A stretch of 64,000 bases of DNA from Manduca sexta (GCF_014839805.1 NC_051124.1:4340001-4404000); one strand, 5' to 3'. Positions 1 through 12,050 are shown, numbered from the stretch's first letter. The notes: a model not told the origin generated them from the sequence alone. Numbers and translations are program-made.

Positions 1-1489
1 AGTCTGACATAAAGAGATTAAGCTACAATATACGGCAGGAGTACAATATTATGTGATTTGTGGTATACGAGGTTCCAAAATCCAGTCAACTGTGTTGATG
101 TATAAATGCAATTTAGGAAAACAGAGTAAAGAAAATAAGACAGAGCAAACGTTGTTGTTTAGAAATGTAATATAATAATATAATATAACATACATATCTT
201 CTGTTCCAGATACCCTCACTGATCTGGTTTGGAGCATGATAAAAAAACTATTCTGTCTGTACTTGGACTCTGGATAAATTGAAAAGCACTGGCTTATTAA
301 TTGAAATGTTTGGTATTCTTACATAGCACTTACGCAATGGCTCTGAACAATTGATGCTCTCTAAGTATACTAATAAGGTACAATATGGTGACTCTGAAAT
401 GGTATACTGGATTGTGTTGCCGTACTAGCTGTAACACTAAGCTTGGTTGGTTAACCTTCGCTCAATTTTTTTGATAAACAGTGGGAATGTTAATCTTAGA
501 TTGCAAAAACATTTGTATTTGTCTTTGAGTATTCTTGCAATTTTGAAGTGTACCATGGTGGTGGTGGTGGTTTATTGTTGGTAATAACATTATGAACAAA
601 AAAAGTAAAATATCAGATAAAACCTTACGACTGACATCTATTATACTGCTTATGATAAGTTATTTTCTGTTAACCTGTTGAGTTGTAGAAATATTTTAAC
701 CGTGGTTTTATCGAGCAGACATGCACAAGGAATTCATATCATGATGATACTTCAGAGATGGATGTCTTCTGATTTTAGTGGGTCATTAGAAGCTGATGTT
801 TTAATCAAATAGTTAAAAAAAAAAGTATGTTTAGAGTTCAGTTATTGTCATTTTGTATATATGTAATTATATGGCGAGAAATTACAGGTAGTGTTATAAT
901 AATTAAAAAAAAGTTGAAACATATTCGGTAGAAGTAGCGACGGATGTGTGCTTCAGTATCGATACTATTTACGGAGCCCAATTTACGGAATGTAAAATTG
1001 TCATTACCGAAAATTATGTACAAATCCTGGTTCCGATGAGTTGCCAACATTATGTAATGCATATGAAAATTGCTGTAGTTGTTTTTATTCCATGTTGGCA
1101 ATGTTCTCTCTTTGCTGGTTGTTTATATAAGCGGAACATACACGTGTAGCTAACGCTGTACTTGAGTAATGTAATTGTAAATCACATGTCTCCACATCGG
1201 CTTCGATCGCCAGTGACAGTTTTTTATAAACACTGGGGTAACGGTTAAGTCTGCTGGTTCTCTTAGTTGAATCTGGTCCAGTGTCTTGGTTATGCCTGCG
1301 ATATAGAACCACTTTAGCGAGGACTTTATAGATATTTGACATCAAGTTGTAGACCTATAGTTATTTATTCAAACTGTTAAGATTTATAGTCTTCTTAGTG
1401 TTCCTTATATTTTAAATAATATCCCATTTAGGAAGTGTCTTGACACGCGTGGCTTAACTGACTATTCGACTCATAGTTACGGGGTAGAC
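1..1489. other. AT-rich sequence, no gene seen
   Basis: No supported exon. It holds a GGT microsatellite near 553-568 and a weakly GC-richer piece at about 1190-1320 that could be an eroded upstream part of the LINE at 1490-1990, but no motif is clear enough to call. If the malate dehydrogenase-like gene continues, this is intron. Confidence 0.4.
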
Positions 1490-1990
1490 TGCGCTTTCAA
1501 TTGGTTTTCTGTTATAACAAACGAAAGTTTTGAAGATCCCGAGATCTCTGTCGTATTTTTAGTTGTTTCGTCCGATTTGATCTTGAATGTTGCTATGCTC
1601 TCTGGAGTCCGTCATTCATCGAACATATTCAGAGATTGGTATGAGAGCCCAGAAGCAGTTTCTGTATCATTTTTCACACGTGAATAACCACTGCCACAGT
1701 TTACAAAGCTACGAATCTAGACTCGCTCAATTTAAAATCAGTTTTCTTGAATAAAGACGCGAGATGGCAGATATCATTTTTTATTTTACAAAAATGGGTT
1801 AACGTTGACATTGATAACTCTGTTTTGTTAATGAAACTTAATTTTGCTGATTCTCGTTCTGGCAACCGTCTCCATAACAGAGTGACTTTCAACTTGCCAA
1901 CACGGCGAATCAATTATAGTCATCACTTGCCTTTGTGGCGAATGTATCAGTCCACAATAATATGCTTCAAGAAATTTGTATTTTAGCGGT
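1490..1990 (+). mobile_element. Decayed LINE C-terminal fragment (Jockey/CR1-like)
   Basis: Plus-strand frames patched together show the LINE region after the YADD box: a 'SDLxxxxxLWSPSxxxHIxR' block around 1565-1640, 'KQFLYHFSHVNNHCHSLQSYESRL' style residues around 1650-1725, and then KDARWQISFFILQKWVNVDI and DNSVLLMKLNF in an open frame to 1986. Several frameshifts and stops separate these, so this is an old inactive piece. It is in the same broad group as the LINE near 24 kb, but far more eroded. Confidence 0.65.
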
Positions 1991-3334
1991 AAAGTACCTC
2001 AGATTAAGAAACTTGGAATAATAAATTCTGTCCCTAATTTGTGACTTCAACTAATTCGTTATTACTAATTCAAACACATTGTAACTTGTTTCCTAATTTA
2101 CTTTTATTGCATGTAGAGTTCACTTCTCGAAAGTCGTGCACCCAGTTCTGTTGCTAATGTATCCGTTCTTAATTTGGAGTCTGTACATCTTATGTTATCG
2201 ATTAGGTTAGAAGAGCTAGTAATAAAAAATTGTTCTTTTCAATCTTCTTGTGTAGTCGTATAATAGTAATTGTTGTCCACTGACTTGAAATTAATTTATT
2301 CTTAAGACCTCAGTCAATAACTATGTGAGTGTAGGTGTTAATAATGTCCCTGTTCTCGATGAGAAGTTCATTGCTGATGTTCTCTGCACCTGAAGTTTTA
2401 TTTGACTACTTTTATGTTTCAGAGATTGTCTCCGGTACCGGTTCTTTAATGGTCGGATCTGTTGTTTCTGTAGTATTTCTGCATGTGTATAATTCTTGGA
2501 TGCATTAAGTAGCTTTGATAGAGACTCTCGTATTGTGGTTTCTATTATGCCGTTTTTATCCTTTATGCTGGGGATCTAATCTCTTTTCGCTGTCTGTATT
2601 TTCCCGTCTTTTTTCTTAATGCCTCTGGTCGTTTGAATGCATTTTTTCTGTGTTTATAATCTGGAAGCATGGCAATCTTCCGCATGTTAGTTTTAAATAT
2701 TTTATTAATTTCAGTTATGACTTTTCTAACGCTTCTTGCCTTTATGCTGTGTTACTCGTAAACCATTTGATTAATTGATTTGATTGAGTTGGTATATGTT
2801 GCGTATGCTTATTTATATGTATGAATCGTGTGCTGATAAGTCCTTATTGTGTGTTTTATTATCTTGTGTGTTAACTTCCTTTGCGACTTCTATGGAGTTC
2901 TTTAGTTGTGCTTCTCATTCCTTTTCATTTGCTGCTGTCTTACTAATTGGAGGTTTTGCTTTGAAAGGTTTAATTGTTCTGGGTGTTATTTTAAACTTAA
3001 GTTTGGTTCTCAGCATTCTATGATTGCTACTAGTATTCAGCATTAACTGTATGTAAACTTGGATAAATAGAATGAAGGTCTTTGGTTGCTGGGAATGAAG
3101 TAAGGAAACGGGGTTTAGGTACTAACGAAAAATAAATTATATACACATATAACGTGAAAGTTAATTGCAAAATGGATAAGTTGTTGGATATTGTGGATAC
3201 GCAAGACTTGATTGGTTTATTAAAGAGTTAATCGATCAGAAATAGTTAGTGATTTACTGGTAAAAATGTTTAAAATATAAGTATCCGATTCAGTTCTGCT
3301 TTCTCAAATTTATGTTTGTGAATACCTTTGGTAT
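1991..3334. other. T-rich plus strand, possible transposon ORF relic on minus
   Basis: The plus strand is strikingly T/G-rich. Read on the minus strand it yields Lys/Asn/Thr/Glu-rich segments broken by stops, for example TKLKFKITPRTIKPFKAKPP (near 2950-3010) and ENISNELLIENRDIINTYTH (near 2310-2370). This composition resembles a decayed retroelement first ORF, but no zinc knuckle or other defining motif is visible. Confidence 0.3.
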
Positions 3335-3480
3335 TCACTTTGCAGGATGGCCGATGTTACGCGCCGCTATCCTAGCCGATGACATCGGGCGTTTCCGGAA
3401 GTATTCGGCTGCGCGGGCAGGCTAGCAGAAGAGAAGATATGTCACGCGGCGACTATTCGATTATTATTCTCTCTGGCTGG
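3335..3480. other. CpG-rich patch
   Basis: A short GC-rich island with many CpG steps (gatgttacgcgccgctatcc, gggcgtttccggaagtattc, tcacgcggcgact) stands in AT-rich DNA. It includes an ETS-like CCGGAAGT. It may be a promoter of an unseen gene or part of a repeat. Confidence 0.3.
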
Positions 3481-4147
3481 ACGTTGTCAAAAGAATGTCT
3501 AAAATTGTATTCTGTAATTATTTTGCTAATATAATGTTTACTGTAAAAAGAGCGTTTTACAAAATTAATTACCAGTTCATTGAACCGTAACAGGTGACCC
3601 ACATAATGGTGGAATGGTGAATAAAACGGTCACCACGAGGGTTGATTACATTCATAATGCTTTATTTAGAGATGCCTATCAACAATCATAAAATCAGTCC
3701 TCCCCTATTATCGGACCATAAACACTTTATATACAGGGTCATTTTGTAACCCTAGACTTAAATTTAACTGCGAGAAAGTCATCTTGAAAGAAGCAGTTTA
3801 CTATAAGTTACTCTAACCTAAGGTCAAAAACAAAAAAGTAAAATTTTCAAACAAAATAAATATTCAAATAGTCATTTTATTTTTACACACCTTTTGCCAC
3901 TATTACTATACCAGAATTCGTCGGAGCGGCAACATCGCACACAGTCATTGATAATATTATGTTCACGCACACGAACGAGTGATGCACACTCGGAGCGCAA
4001 GGGTAGTTCGTCGCACCGCGCGCGCCGCGCCGCAACCGAACAGCTGATGTCGGCGCTTTAACTACCTAGGATTTTGTGTCGTGCCACATCACTCAATCAA
4101 CAATTAGACCAGCAGCGACGACGCTACGCCGACGTTACAAAAAGACA

Positions 4148-4325
4148 CATAACTAAACATCATTATCATCATCAGCCACATAAAGTCCACTGTTGAACAT
4201 AGGCCTCTCCTGAAGATTTCCAGACGGACCTGTCGAAAGCTGCCTGCATCCAATGTGTTCCCGCGACGTTTATCAAGAGTCGTCTGTCCACCTTGCAGGT
4301 GGACATCCAACGCCAACATAAACAT
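4148..4325 (-). repeat. Dispersed lepidopteran repeat ('ccactgttgaacataggcctc' type)
   Basis: The catcatcatcag lead followed by ccactgttgaacataggcct and gacctgtcgaaagctgcctg is a motif seen in many lepidopteran genomes, probably derived from a LINE coding region. The minus strand is partly open (TTLDKRRGNTLDAGSFRQVR), as expected for such an origin. A shorter copy starts at about 22812. Confidence 0.6.
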
Positions 4326-4845
4326 CACGCACTAATCATCACATTTCATTAGAACCATATTTTCTATGCTCAAACTATCATCATAAGCAAATGACACTAA
4401 TCAAACAACCACAACTGCATAAGTTAGGTACACATAACACATGATTTCCGTAATTTTAAAGTGGTTTCATTCTTTTAAATCAAAACACACACATTCTAAT
4501 GTAGGTAGTTCATCCATTTTAGTAGATAAATAAGTATAATAAATACGTTCAACGGTTAGATTTATAACACTCATAACAATAAAATATCATTCTGCAAGTC
4601 TGGCAATTCACACGAACAATTAATAATGAAGTTACAATTTTGATAATAATTAGGTAATGTCATAGTTTGAGGTAAAAATGTCGAGCGACGGGATACGTCA
4701 CGGCGCGGCGCGGCGTCCCAATAGGTATCTTATCATGTTTTCAAAATAGTAAATGCGTTTACTAATACCTAATGATGTTTAGGAGATTGCTTGTTTCTTT
4801 AAAAGTTGTTTCATACTTCAAAGTATTTTTAATACAGTCAATTTG

Positions 4846-4935
4846 TGACTACCTCGGTGCCGCAGTTGTATTATAGTACGGATGCTTTGCTAAGGTCACG
4901 GGATCGAATCCCGGATCGGACAAAATGATATTGGA
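4846..4935 (+). repeat. tRNA-derived SINE head
   Basis: ctacctcggtgccgcagttg, then gatcgaatcccggatcggac, looks like the tRNA-like head with a B-box (gatcgaatccc). The body that follows in other copies is missing, so this is a truncated element. Confidence 0.5.
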
Positions 4936-5238
4936 TTTTTTCATTCAGTACCTATCGCAAATTCATAAATCCACATTAAAATCGTAATGACAGCCTCCGA
5001 TAGAAACATAATCAATAGATTGTGATTAGTTAAGTTTCGCGTACGCGTCAACGATGCAACTTCGCGATCGTAAAATATTCAAAATGACAAAAAATATTTT
5101 TAAAAATTGACTCTATTTTATACACGTTAAGGTCGCATTTAGGGGACTACTTTAAATTTCTTTGTGCCTGACCGACCAACACGCGACACACGAGTTTAGC
5201 GAATTCCACAAAGTAGCGGCAAGGATCTGGAGTTGCCT

Positions 5239-5270
5239 GATGTCCCGATTTGCGCGGGATGTCCCGATTT
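5239..5270 (+). repeat. Tandem pair of gatgtcccgattt
   Basis: The 13-mer gatgtcccgattt occurs at 5239-5251 and 5258-5270, separated by a GC-rich gcgcgg. A related tatgtcccgat lies near 5589. The pattern suggests internal structure of a transposable element. Confidence 0.5.
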
Positions 5271-5717
5271 TCAGAATTCTGGGGACGTGACCCGTTTTGC
5301 ACCAATAAAATTATTAAAACCATTAAGTATTATGAAAAAATAAACTACGCTTCATCACTGTGTTGAGTGCGACAATGCAATCAAAATAGCACGTATCATC
5401 TCACTAGCGCTGAAGGTACAGTTTTGTTTTATTCTCTTGCTTAGAGATGCGACTACCCGGCGATCTGTGCTATGATGTTAAAACAGACATCCAAATTAAA
5501 ATACAACTTTAGCATGACTTGGCAGTGATATTGTTTGTAAAACGCAATACATAAAACTTAAATTAAAAAAAATAATACTTGCTTTTTTTATGTCCCGATC
5601 TACAACACTAAATCTCGATTTGTTTTACCTTCTTGATTTAAACAAATTGACCCTGGCAACACTAGTCTGGAGGTACACGATATTTGACGAGCCAGAGTTT
5701 TACAACTAACACGTGCC

Positions 5718-6066
5718 CTCGCAGTGTTACCAAACTTTTTATTATTACCTTATTGTGCAATATCTTGTTTATTTTATACCCTGTATGCCTATTGAAAATG
5801 AGTGATTGAATCCAAAATCTCTATTATACTTTATTACTTAAAATAATGTTTCAAAAATACTAAAATATTGCTGTGTATTATTTTAATTAAGTAGACTTTT
5901 CATTAATAATTTCATCATAAATCAGTACTTATTTTATTTCGTAATACATTGTGTGTTAAATCTGTTAGAACATCATGTAATTAAAAAAATCTAATAGAAT
6001 TTTTGAAATGCTGTGTCGTTTTAGCAAGCTTTTTGGTAAAAATGTTTATACTGACAACACTGCGAG
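5718..6066. mobile_element. Possible small inverted-repeat element (MITE-like)
   Basis: ctcgcagtgtt at 5718-5728 is matched inverted by aacactgcgag at 6056-6066. The enclosed 350 bases are AT-rich without an ORF. No clear target duplication flanks it, so the call is tentative. Confidence 0.3.
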
Positions 6067-6967
6067 TTTAGGCGAGAAAGAGTACGACTATTGTATTGAA
6101 TAATCGCGCGCTCTTCGGACTCGGTCAAAGACTCGGACGCGTTGCCATAGTGTCTATCTAGCAAAGAAATGGTACAGAAAGCATAATATGACGTTCGGTA
6201 ATGTCTACGTAGTCTTCTTTTAGATATTATGACAAACCGAAATATTAATGTTGGAATTAAAATAAATGTCGGAATATCATGTAGAATCTACAAAAGATAC
6301 GATACCAATAGATTTAAATCTTGTAACTTTAATAATTATGTAGGTAATTTTTTTGGTAAGAAAACTATTTTATTAACGAAAATAACGTTTATAATTGACG
6401 AAATATTTTTTGTAGTAATTAATTATTGACTCAATGAACTGCTGCAACCAAGTCAGTGAACGTATTGGGAGTTCATTTGTGAGCTGACCTTCTGAACCCT
6501 ATAGGTTCGGTAATAATATCATCAGCTGTGACGTAGTTCATTCACTTTAGTTAAGCGCGCTAAGAGACAGCGTGATCAAAAAACCATAAATCTAAAATCG
6601 GGATTATTGACGTAAATATTCGTTACTTATTAATAATATTTTGCACGGTGTTAGCAGAGGTCACCACGAACCTGTGGTTTCATTTAGTAACGCAATGTCG
6701 AAATGACCCTGTATAAAGATTTAATTGGTAACATGGGGTGAATAGGAAAAGGGGTGAAGAATGAATTTTAGATTGAAATTAAAAGTAGGTAAATTTACTC
6801 GTGATGTAAATAGGTCTTTTTAGACGATTAGTCCAAACCTTTGTTCTAACTTAACTCAGATGGATAAAAGAAGAAAACTTCACGTTTATAATTTAACGTC
6901 ATTATCGAGTTAAATTTTACAAATAATACATGAGCTTCATCGCTTGATTTAATAATATGTGTTTCAC

Positions 6968-7031
6968 TGAGGATGCCGGCTTTAGGAATTGCAAAGGCGG
7001 GTGTGGCTAGTCCAAGATACTCCAGTCCTGG
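6968..7031 (-). CDS. Candidate exon 5 of the malate dehydrogenase-like gene (doubtful)
   Basis: A short open stretch on the minus strand follows a pyrimidine-rich acceptor (CTCCTTTTGGAG) in phase 0, as exon 4 requires, and can end at a GTGAAA donor. It reads PGLEYLGLATPAFAIPKAGI. This has a weak hydrophobic match to the family segment 'PxKxFGVTTLDxVRANTFV', but about nine residues that should precede it are missing and the catalytic Asp is not present. It is GC-richer than its flanks, so it may equally be part of a repeat. Confidence 0.2.
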
Positions 7032-7359
7032 CTCCAAAAGGAGTCAAGTCATAAAGTACACGTTGATTCATATACACAAAGAATACGTCAATCGAAATTT
7101 GCTTTTATTACTGGGAATCGTTTTACTTCACTGAATATGTCATGTGTTTCATTGAAGTCGGAAGTGGTATGTAATTGGGTCACACATCCACTAACGGACA
7201 GTCAATCAATTTTATTGTTTCAATTGAGACTTCGGAATGGTTTATCGGCTTCATAATTCTTGGTAGGGTTAAGATTAATTTACTCGTTACCTAAGGTCAA
7301 AATTCAACCAATATAATATTAGAAATGGACTTAGCGTTTATAGCTATTCATATTATCAA

Positions 7360-7425
7360 AATACTTTAGTTAGATCAGTTTAGTATTTTGTAAATACTTT
7401 AATTAGATCAGTTTACTAATTTGTA
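7360..7425 (+). repeat. 33-bp tandem duplication
   Basis: Two adjacent copies of a 33-base unit starting aatactttagttagatcag (7360-7392) and aatactttaattagatcag (7393-7425) differ at a few bases. It lies just left of exon 4 of the malate dehydrogenase-like gene. Confidence 0.75.
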
Positions 7426-7619
7426 TGAAAATTGAATGTCTGGAAAATATTCAAAATCAAAATCAAATGTAATGGCTTGTAGCAAATCGAAACAAAATGT
7501 CTCACCGGTTCTTTTGCATAGATTTTGTAAGAAATCAGCAGAAAGATTTTGTCTTATATTTTACAAACGGCAGCCCGCCTTACGTTCATTCTTATGTAAA
7601 TAATAAAAAAAATAAGTAC

Positions 7620-7805
7620 CTCAGCAACCAACGGCACCATGCAATCAATAGGGGTAGCACAAACTACGATGAACGCTTTAGGACATTCGTTTGCTATGGC
7701 GTCTGCATAATGTTTCACGATGGGCGCTTGATAGCAAAACCGTTTCTCAAAATCCATGTCCTGGTTTAAATAGCCATTTTCCAGCATCAGAACTATATCA
7801 GTATT
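7620..7805 (-). CDS. Malate dehydrogenase-like gene, exon 4 (active-site loop degenerate)
   Basis: This exon has 62 codons in phase 0, with acceptor CCTGTTTCCCAG and donor GTACTTATT. NTDIVLMLENGYLNQDMDF aligns without gaps to the malate dehydrogenase strand and mobile loop (family pattern DVVVIPAGVPRKPGMTR). PIVKHYADAIANECPKAFIV aligns to 'IVxxLxxACAxxCPxAxIxV'. TPIDCMVPLVAE aligns to 'NPVNSTxPIxAE'. The two substrate-binding arginines of the loop are Leu and Phe here, and the first Asn of NPVN is Thr. The fold is therefore kept while the residues for dicarboxylate binding are gone. A non-enzymatic, perhaps structural or sperm-mitochondrial, role is possible but is inference. In the usual protein the catalytic His and C-terminal half would follow; those exons were not found with confidence and may lie beyond base 1. 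Confidence 0.85.
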
Positions 7806-10800
7806 CTGGGAAACAGGAAAGGGTGGTTAGATATGAATTATTGGTAAATTGATACTCTTTACAAATGGTCAATAATCAATCTTGTATCAGATGGTTTGAC
7901 AACATAGGATACACGTTTTTTGGCGTATGACGCATTTAGAAATTCTGTAAGCACAGGCGAGGGTACATATTAAGTTTTTAAAAGATCTAAATTAGTTGCA
8001 CGCGTATTAATTAATATACATTCATAATTATTATTCACTGAACTTGATGGGAATGCTTCCGAAAATACACATTTCAAGTTTAGATTCAGTTTGAAATAAG
8101 CTTTATTTCTAATAATAGTTGTACTATTCATCAAACATTAACTTAACATAAAAATGTAATTATATCTATATAATAAAATAAGTATGACGTCAATGATGCC
8201 ACATTAACCGCATGTTGTATCAATGTCAATTTTTCACATTCAACAGGACAAGGCTGCAACTTGTCATCTGATAGCTTTAATATATGATAATGAATAACCA
8301 CACATTTAATAGCTAGCAATAAAGTCATTGACGTCAGTAAAAATTGTATGAATTTTATATTTGTCTGTGAAATTGGCGAATGTGAACGATTAAAAACGGT
8401 TATTTTTATTATCGTGTTACTGCATCGAAGCTACTGTTAGGTCTTAATCAGTTTTAATAAGTCACAAATTGTATTAAGTCAGTAACATTATTGCTTAAGA
8501 TATCATTAAAACTTGAGTGTCATTGACCGTGATTGATGCCCGCAGTCACAAATATAAATCCAACGCTGCAGTTGTAAAAATAGATTAACTGAGCTAAATA
8601 ATTGCTTAAAAGTTGGACGCAAGAACACTAATGTGCTTATCGTATCTTTTAAATAAAGGCTCATAATTTACTTGAGATAAGTCGTTAAAAGTGATACACG
8701 ATACTGAAGTGTCGGACGGAACATTAAAGAGATATATGCCAGGCTCCTGCAGCCAGATCGGTGGATGTAACTAGACTAAGTGTTTATATATCGAACGAGA
8801 ATTACTTAAACGTTAATATAGTAGGTTCTCAAATGTTTCAGTAAAGACTTGACTCGTAGCGCTAGAGTCTAGTGAAATTGAAATAGAGATTGATGAAAGT
8901 AGAGGGAGTGGATTGGCGGTGATGAATATTTATAAAGTCGAGGAAGTAAAATGTGTTGTTGGGTTTGTTTGACTGATAGATTTTTTTTTAGTCTGGTATA
9001 TGAAATGAGAGTATTTATAAGAAGTAATTAATGCCTGTAGACGTACAAGAACACATTTTCAAAAGTAATCATATGTAATATTTTCTGGTATTAAAGCATT
9101 TGAATATGCAATAGGAAGTAGTCAACACCCTCTTAACAAAAGTGAACGGTTCGAGAAAACACTCGCAATAGTGAATTGATTGTCGCTTGACCTTTGTAAT
9201 CCAATAAAAGGCAGTATTTGGCTTAATCCCCGTTTGTTAATTAGCGAATGTATAGTCAATTCTACGAAATATTTTATAGTACTAGTTCGTTTGATTGCTG
9301 GCAATAAGGAATTTGAAAGAAATACAATGCATTGAGATGTTTTATTAAATGGTCCTTGAAAAGGCGGACGTTTATTACTTTGCTAAATAAATAAATTGTG
9401 ATAATTGATATCTTTTGTTTCTTTGTTATTGGTAAAGTTGTTTACTTCTATAAAGTTGGTAGCATTCGCTTTGTAATTACTATCTCAGATTAATGTAACT
9501 TGACTATTTATAGACTTTACTTAACCGTTGAATTATCATTTTGTGGTGTCAAAGCTTAAAATTAAACTTGCAGAATAATATTTTTCGAAAAATGTCTTAA
9601 ACAAAAATATATTTTAGAATCGACGCTTAATAGTACTTCTTACTTTACTGATATTATAAATGCGAAAGTTTGTGAAAATATTTGGATGTTTATATTCGTA
9701 TAATTGTTAGAACTTAGAAGTGAATGCACAACAATTAAACTTATTTGAAAAATATTAATAAACGGATATAACATGTGCTGGATTACTACATGGGCTTCTT
9801 CTGATCTCAGTAATATGTTCATAAGTGTTTTTTTTATATTGATGACGTCGTTTAGTTAGGGCCATTAATTGCTATAGTGTTTCAGGGAGTTTTGTAGCGG
9901 CATGTTTTCATGCGAGCAAAGTCGGGGGCAACACCTAGTTTCTCATAATAGATAAAATTTTAGACGCTGAAATGGTACTTCCAATTTCTAAGGGAGAAAC
10001 AAAAATGCACGAATACTAATAGCTTTCCCATTCGCACGTAATTTCAACACCGCACTGTTCACTACGAAGTTCTATCCTACATTATACAAATGCAAACTTT
10101 TAACAAGTTTGACGCGTGTTTTAACAGTCGTAGGTTGGCAGTATTGATTGGCAACCCACCTGGGGTCAACGGCACCCTCACCTACTTGCAAATACCATGC
10201 ATGGACGATGAAAGAAATGGAATAAAAAACCCATTTCCAATTGATTCTAACGCTATTATTAACTCAAATTGCATTTATTTTTAGATATTCTTTCTGCAAC
10301 ATTCTGATTTACAAAGGTTCCATTAGCCATTTTCCGTTTTTTATGCATGAACTTTGCAGCACGACCTCTACACAGGTTGAAAAAATATTTAGCAACAATG
10401 AATAATGTTGAAATGAGTAATGTTCTTTAATGCTTTTGAATAATTAAATCACATCAATTGTTTATTTTTTAAACGTTTTTGTTTCCGATAAACCTATGAA
10501 GTTAGTTAAGGGTCAACAAATGTAGATAAATTATAATATTTCCAGTCTATTCAAGCGATTTTATTCATCGTCACCAAGATTATGTGCAAGAATATGTTTA
10601 ACCACACATGCATCAGATTTACCATCTCCGATAAAAGTTGTAACTAAATCGGCAAACACAGACTATAACCTTTCGATTGTTCTCGAAGAGAAAACTAAAA
10701 TCTAAATGTAGTCAGCTACATCGCCAGGGTAACTTAGTTGAAAACGGCGCAAGTTTGCACTAAGTCTCATATTTGCTGCTAGGCGGTCTGAGCGCCTAGA

Positions 10801-11454
10801 TATGCAAATTCTATAGTGAAGTTGACGACAACTCGCCTATTTTCATCTGATTATATAAATTATATTACCTCGTAGTATTATTACTTTCGAGTACTTTAAG
10901 AAATTATTGGTAAATAACTAAAAAAATGCAAACAGAAAGATTTTTTTTGTTAACAATTGAAAATGTAAAAATAACAGAAATCGTTTTTAATCTAAATATT
11001 TAGAAGAATAATCTACACATTCGATAACAAAACGTATATATATTATATAGGTAGTTAGTTACTTTTTTTTAGCACTATTCACCTACCGTACCTAATAAAC
11101 TAATTCCAATAGAGAAAAAATAACGTAGGATGCATAAAAGCAGACCGGTAGAATAAAGGATTCGGTTGGGCTAATTAACGAATATCTATGCGCTATGCAA
11201 ATACAATTGCAGCTAGGATCTTACATTAAACATAATTATTAGATATGAGCCACATTATGCATCCAATTATATTTTGCATGTTTATGGGTATTTTAGATGC
11301 TTAGTTTGGAGATGTTTGCTATTTTATAAATAAGGGTTGATATATATTTACTGTCACCAGTATACATAGTATAATTTCATTAAAAAGCTTACTGGATATC
11401 TTTAGAATAACCATTAACACCACTATTGTTGAATAATCCAAATTTTCTTAGTAC
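7806..11454 (-). other. Intron 3 of the malate dehydrogenase-like gene
   Basis: AT-rich sequence between exon 4 and exon 3, with consensus boundaries (gtactaag ... tttcccag). It contains the repeat at 9647-9948 and otherwise no supported exon. The short open frame at 10090-10284 lacks splice or homology support. Confidence 0.7.
9647..9948 (+). repeat. Dispersed lepidopteran element with 'attataaatgcgaaagttt' start
   Basis: It begins tgatattataaatgcgaaag and ends gcgagcaaagtcgggggcaa cacctagttt, the two ends of a very common lepidopteran interspersed repeat. It is on the plus strand and internally eroded. Confidence 0.6.
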
Positions 11455-11602
11455 CTGCAAACATCTCTCCAGCTCATTGCAAGCGCAGCTGAAAGCTTGA
11501 ACCAAACAATTGGTGTTGATGTGCTGAAGGTCGTGTACTACTTCGCAAAGATCTCGCGTGCACTCCGCACACTCTGTATCCGTGGCTTCGTATAGGCGCA
11601 AC
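11455..11602 (-). CDS. Malate dehydrogenase-like gene, exon 3
   Basis: The exon lies between acceptor TTCGGTTTCAG and donor GTACTAAG. Its first G completes the split Lys codon of exon 2, and it ends in phase 0 after 49 more codons. The start LRLYEATDTECAEC aligns with strand 2 of malate dehydrogenase (family pattern LxLYDI), but the acidic residue that normally binds the NAD ribose is Glu rather than Asp. The segment VVHDLQHINTNCLVQAF matches the conserved 'AADLSHI-T' helix and next strand. The exon is unusually rich in Cys (eight of 49 codons). Codon use is balanced, unlike the AT-rich flanks. It is about 4.8 kb from exon 2. Assignment rests on homology plus exact splice phase on both sides. 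Confidence 0.85.
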
Positions 11603-11709
11603 CTGAAACCGAATTGGGAGGGCACAGAGCGTATTAAACTGCATGGAAATTTCACTTTAAATACGGCAAGCAAAAAGTTTGATGTCGAGGTAATTTGTTC
11701 ATTTGTTGT

Positions 11710-12050
11710 TCGGTTTAGGTACAGTGGTTAGGACTCGGATTACCCATTTCAAGTCCACCGCAGATAAGTCTTGTGCGCTCAGTTTTCTCACTGAATGCGC
11801 ATGCGCGGTGGTACATCTGTCGCGGTCCTGCCATACAGTGTGTATATACCTCTTGGTTGAAAATTCACATTGAGACCTATAAGGGCTCGTAAACGTTTCC
11901 CCACTTGGTCCCCTACACTCATCCTATCTTTCCCCACTGCACTCCGCACTCCTGCTGTCGATAAGCCGGGGGATTCTAGTATCCCCTTCGTGGCTTTCCC
12001 TCAGTCTAGACTGCCAGGACGTATACACACCAAAAAAAAAAGATTCAAGT
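11710..12050. repeat. SINE-like fragments
   Basis: A GC-richer segment with gtggttaggactcggattac near the start, atgcgcatgcgcggtgg near 11797, and gataagccgggggattctag further on. The blocks recall tRNA-derived lepidopteran SINEs. The atgcgcatgcgc palindrome also matches an NRF-1-type site, probably by being part of the repeat. Confidence 0.45.

Larger units (their letters stand above)
3731..6713. mobile_element. Possible non-autonomous DNA element with 13-bp terminal inverted repeats
   Basis: tacagggtcattt at 3732-3744 is repeated inverted as aaatgaccctgta at 6701-6713, with TATA on both outer sides as a possible target duplication. The ends face each other across about 3 kb without long ORFs. 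Inside are other insertions: a lepidopteran repeat at 4148-4325, a SINE head at 4846-4935, and a possible small inverted-repeat element at 5718-6066. It may instead be two separate solo insertions of the same short element. Confidence 0.4.

Noticed and set aside
4104..4328. 74-codon minus ORF
   Set aside because: It lies in a dispersed lepidopteran repeat with microsatellite-like catcat text.
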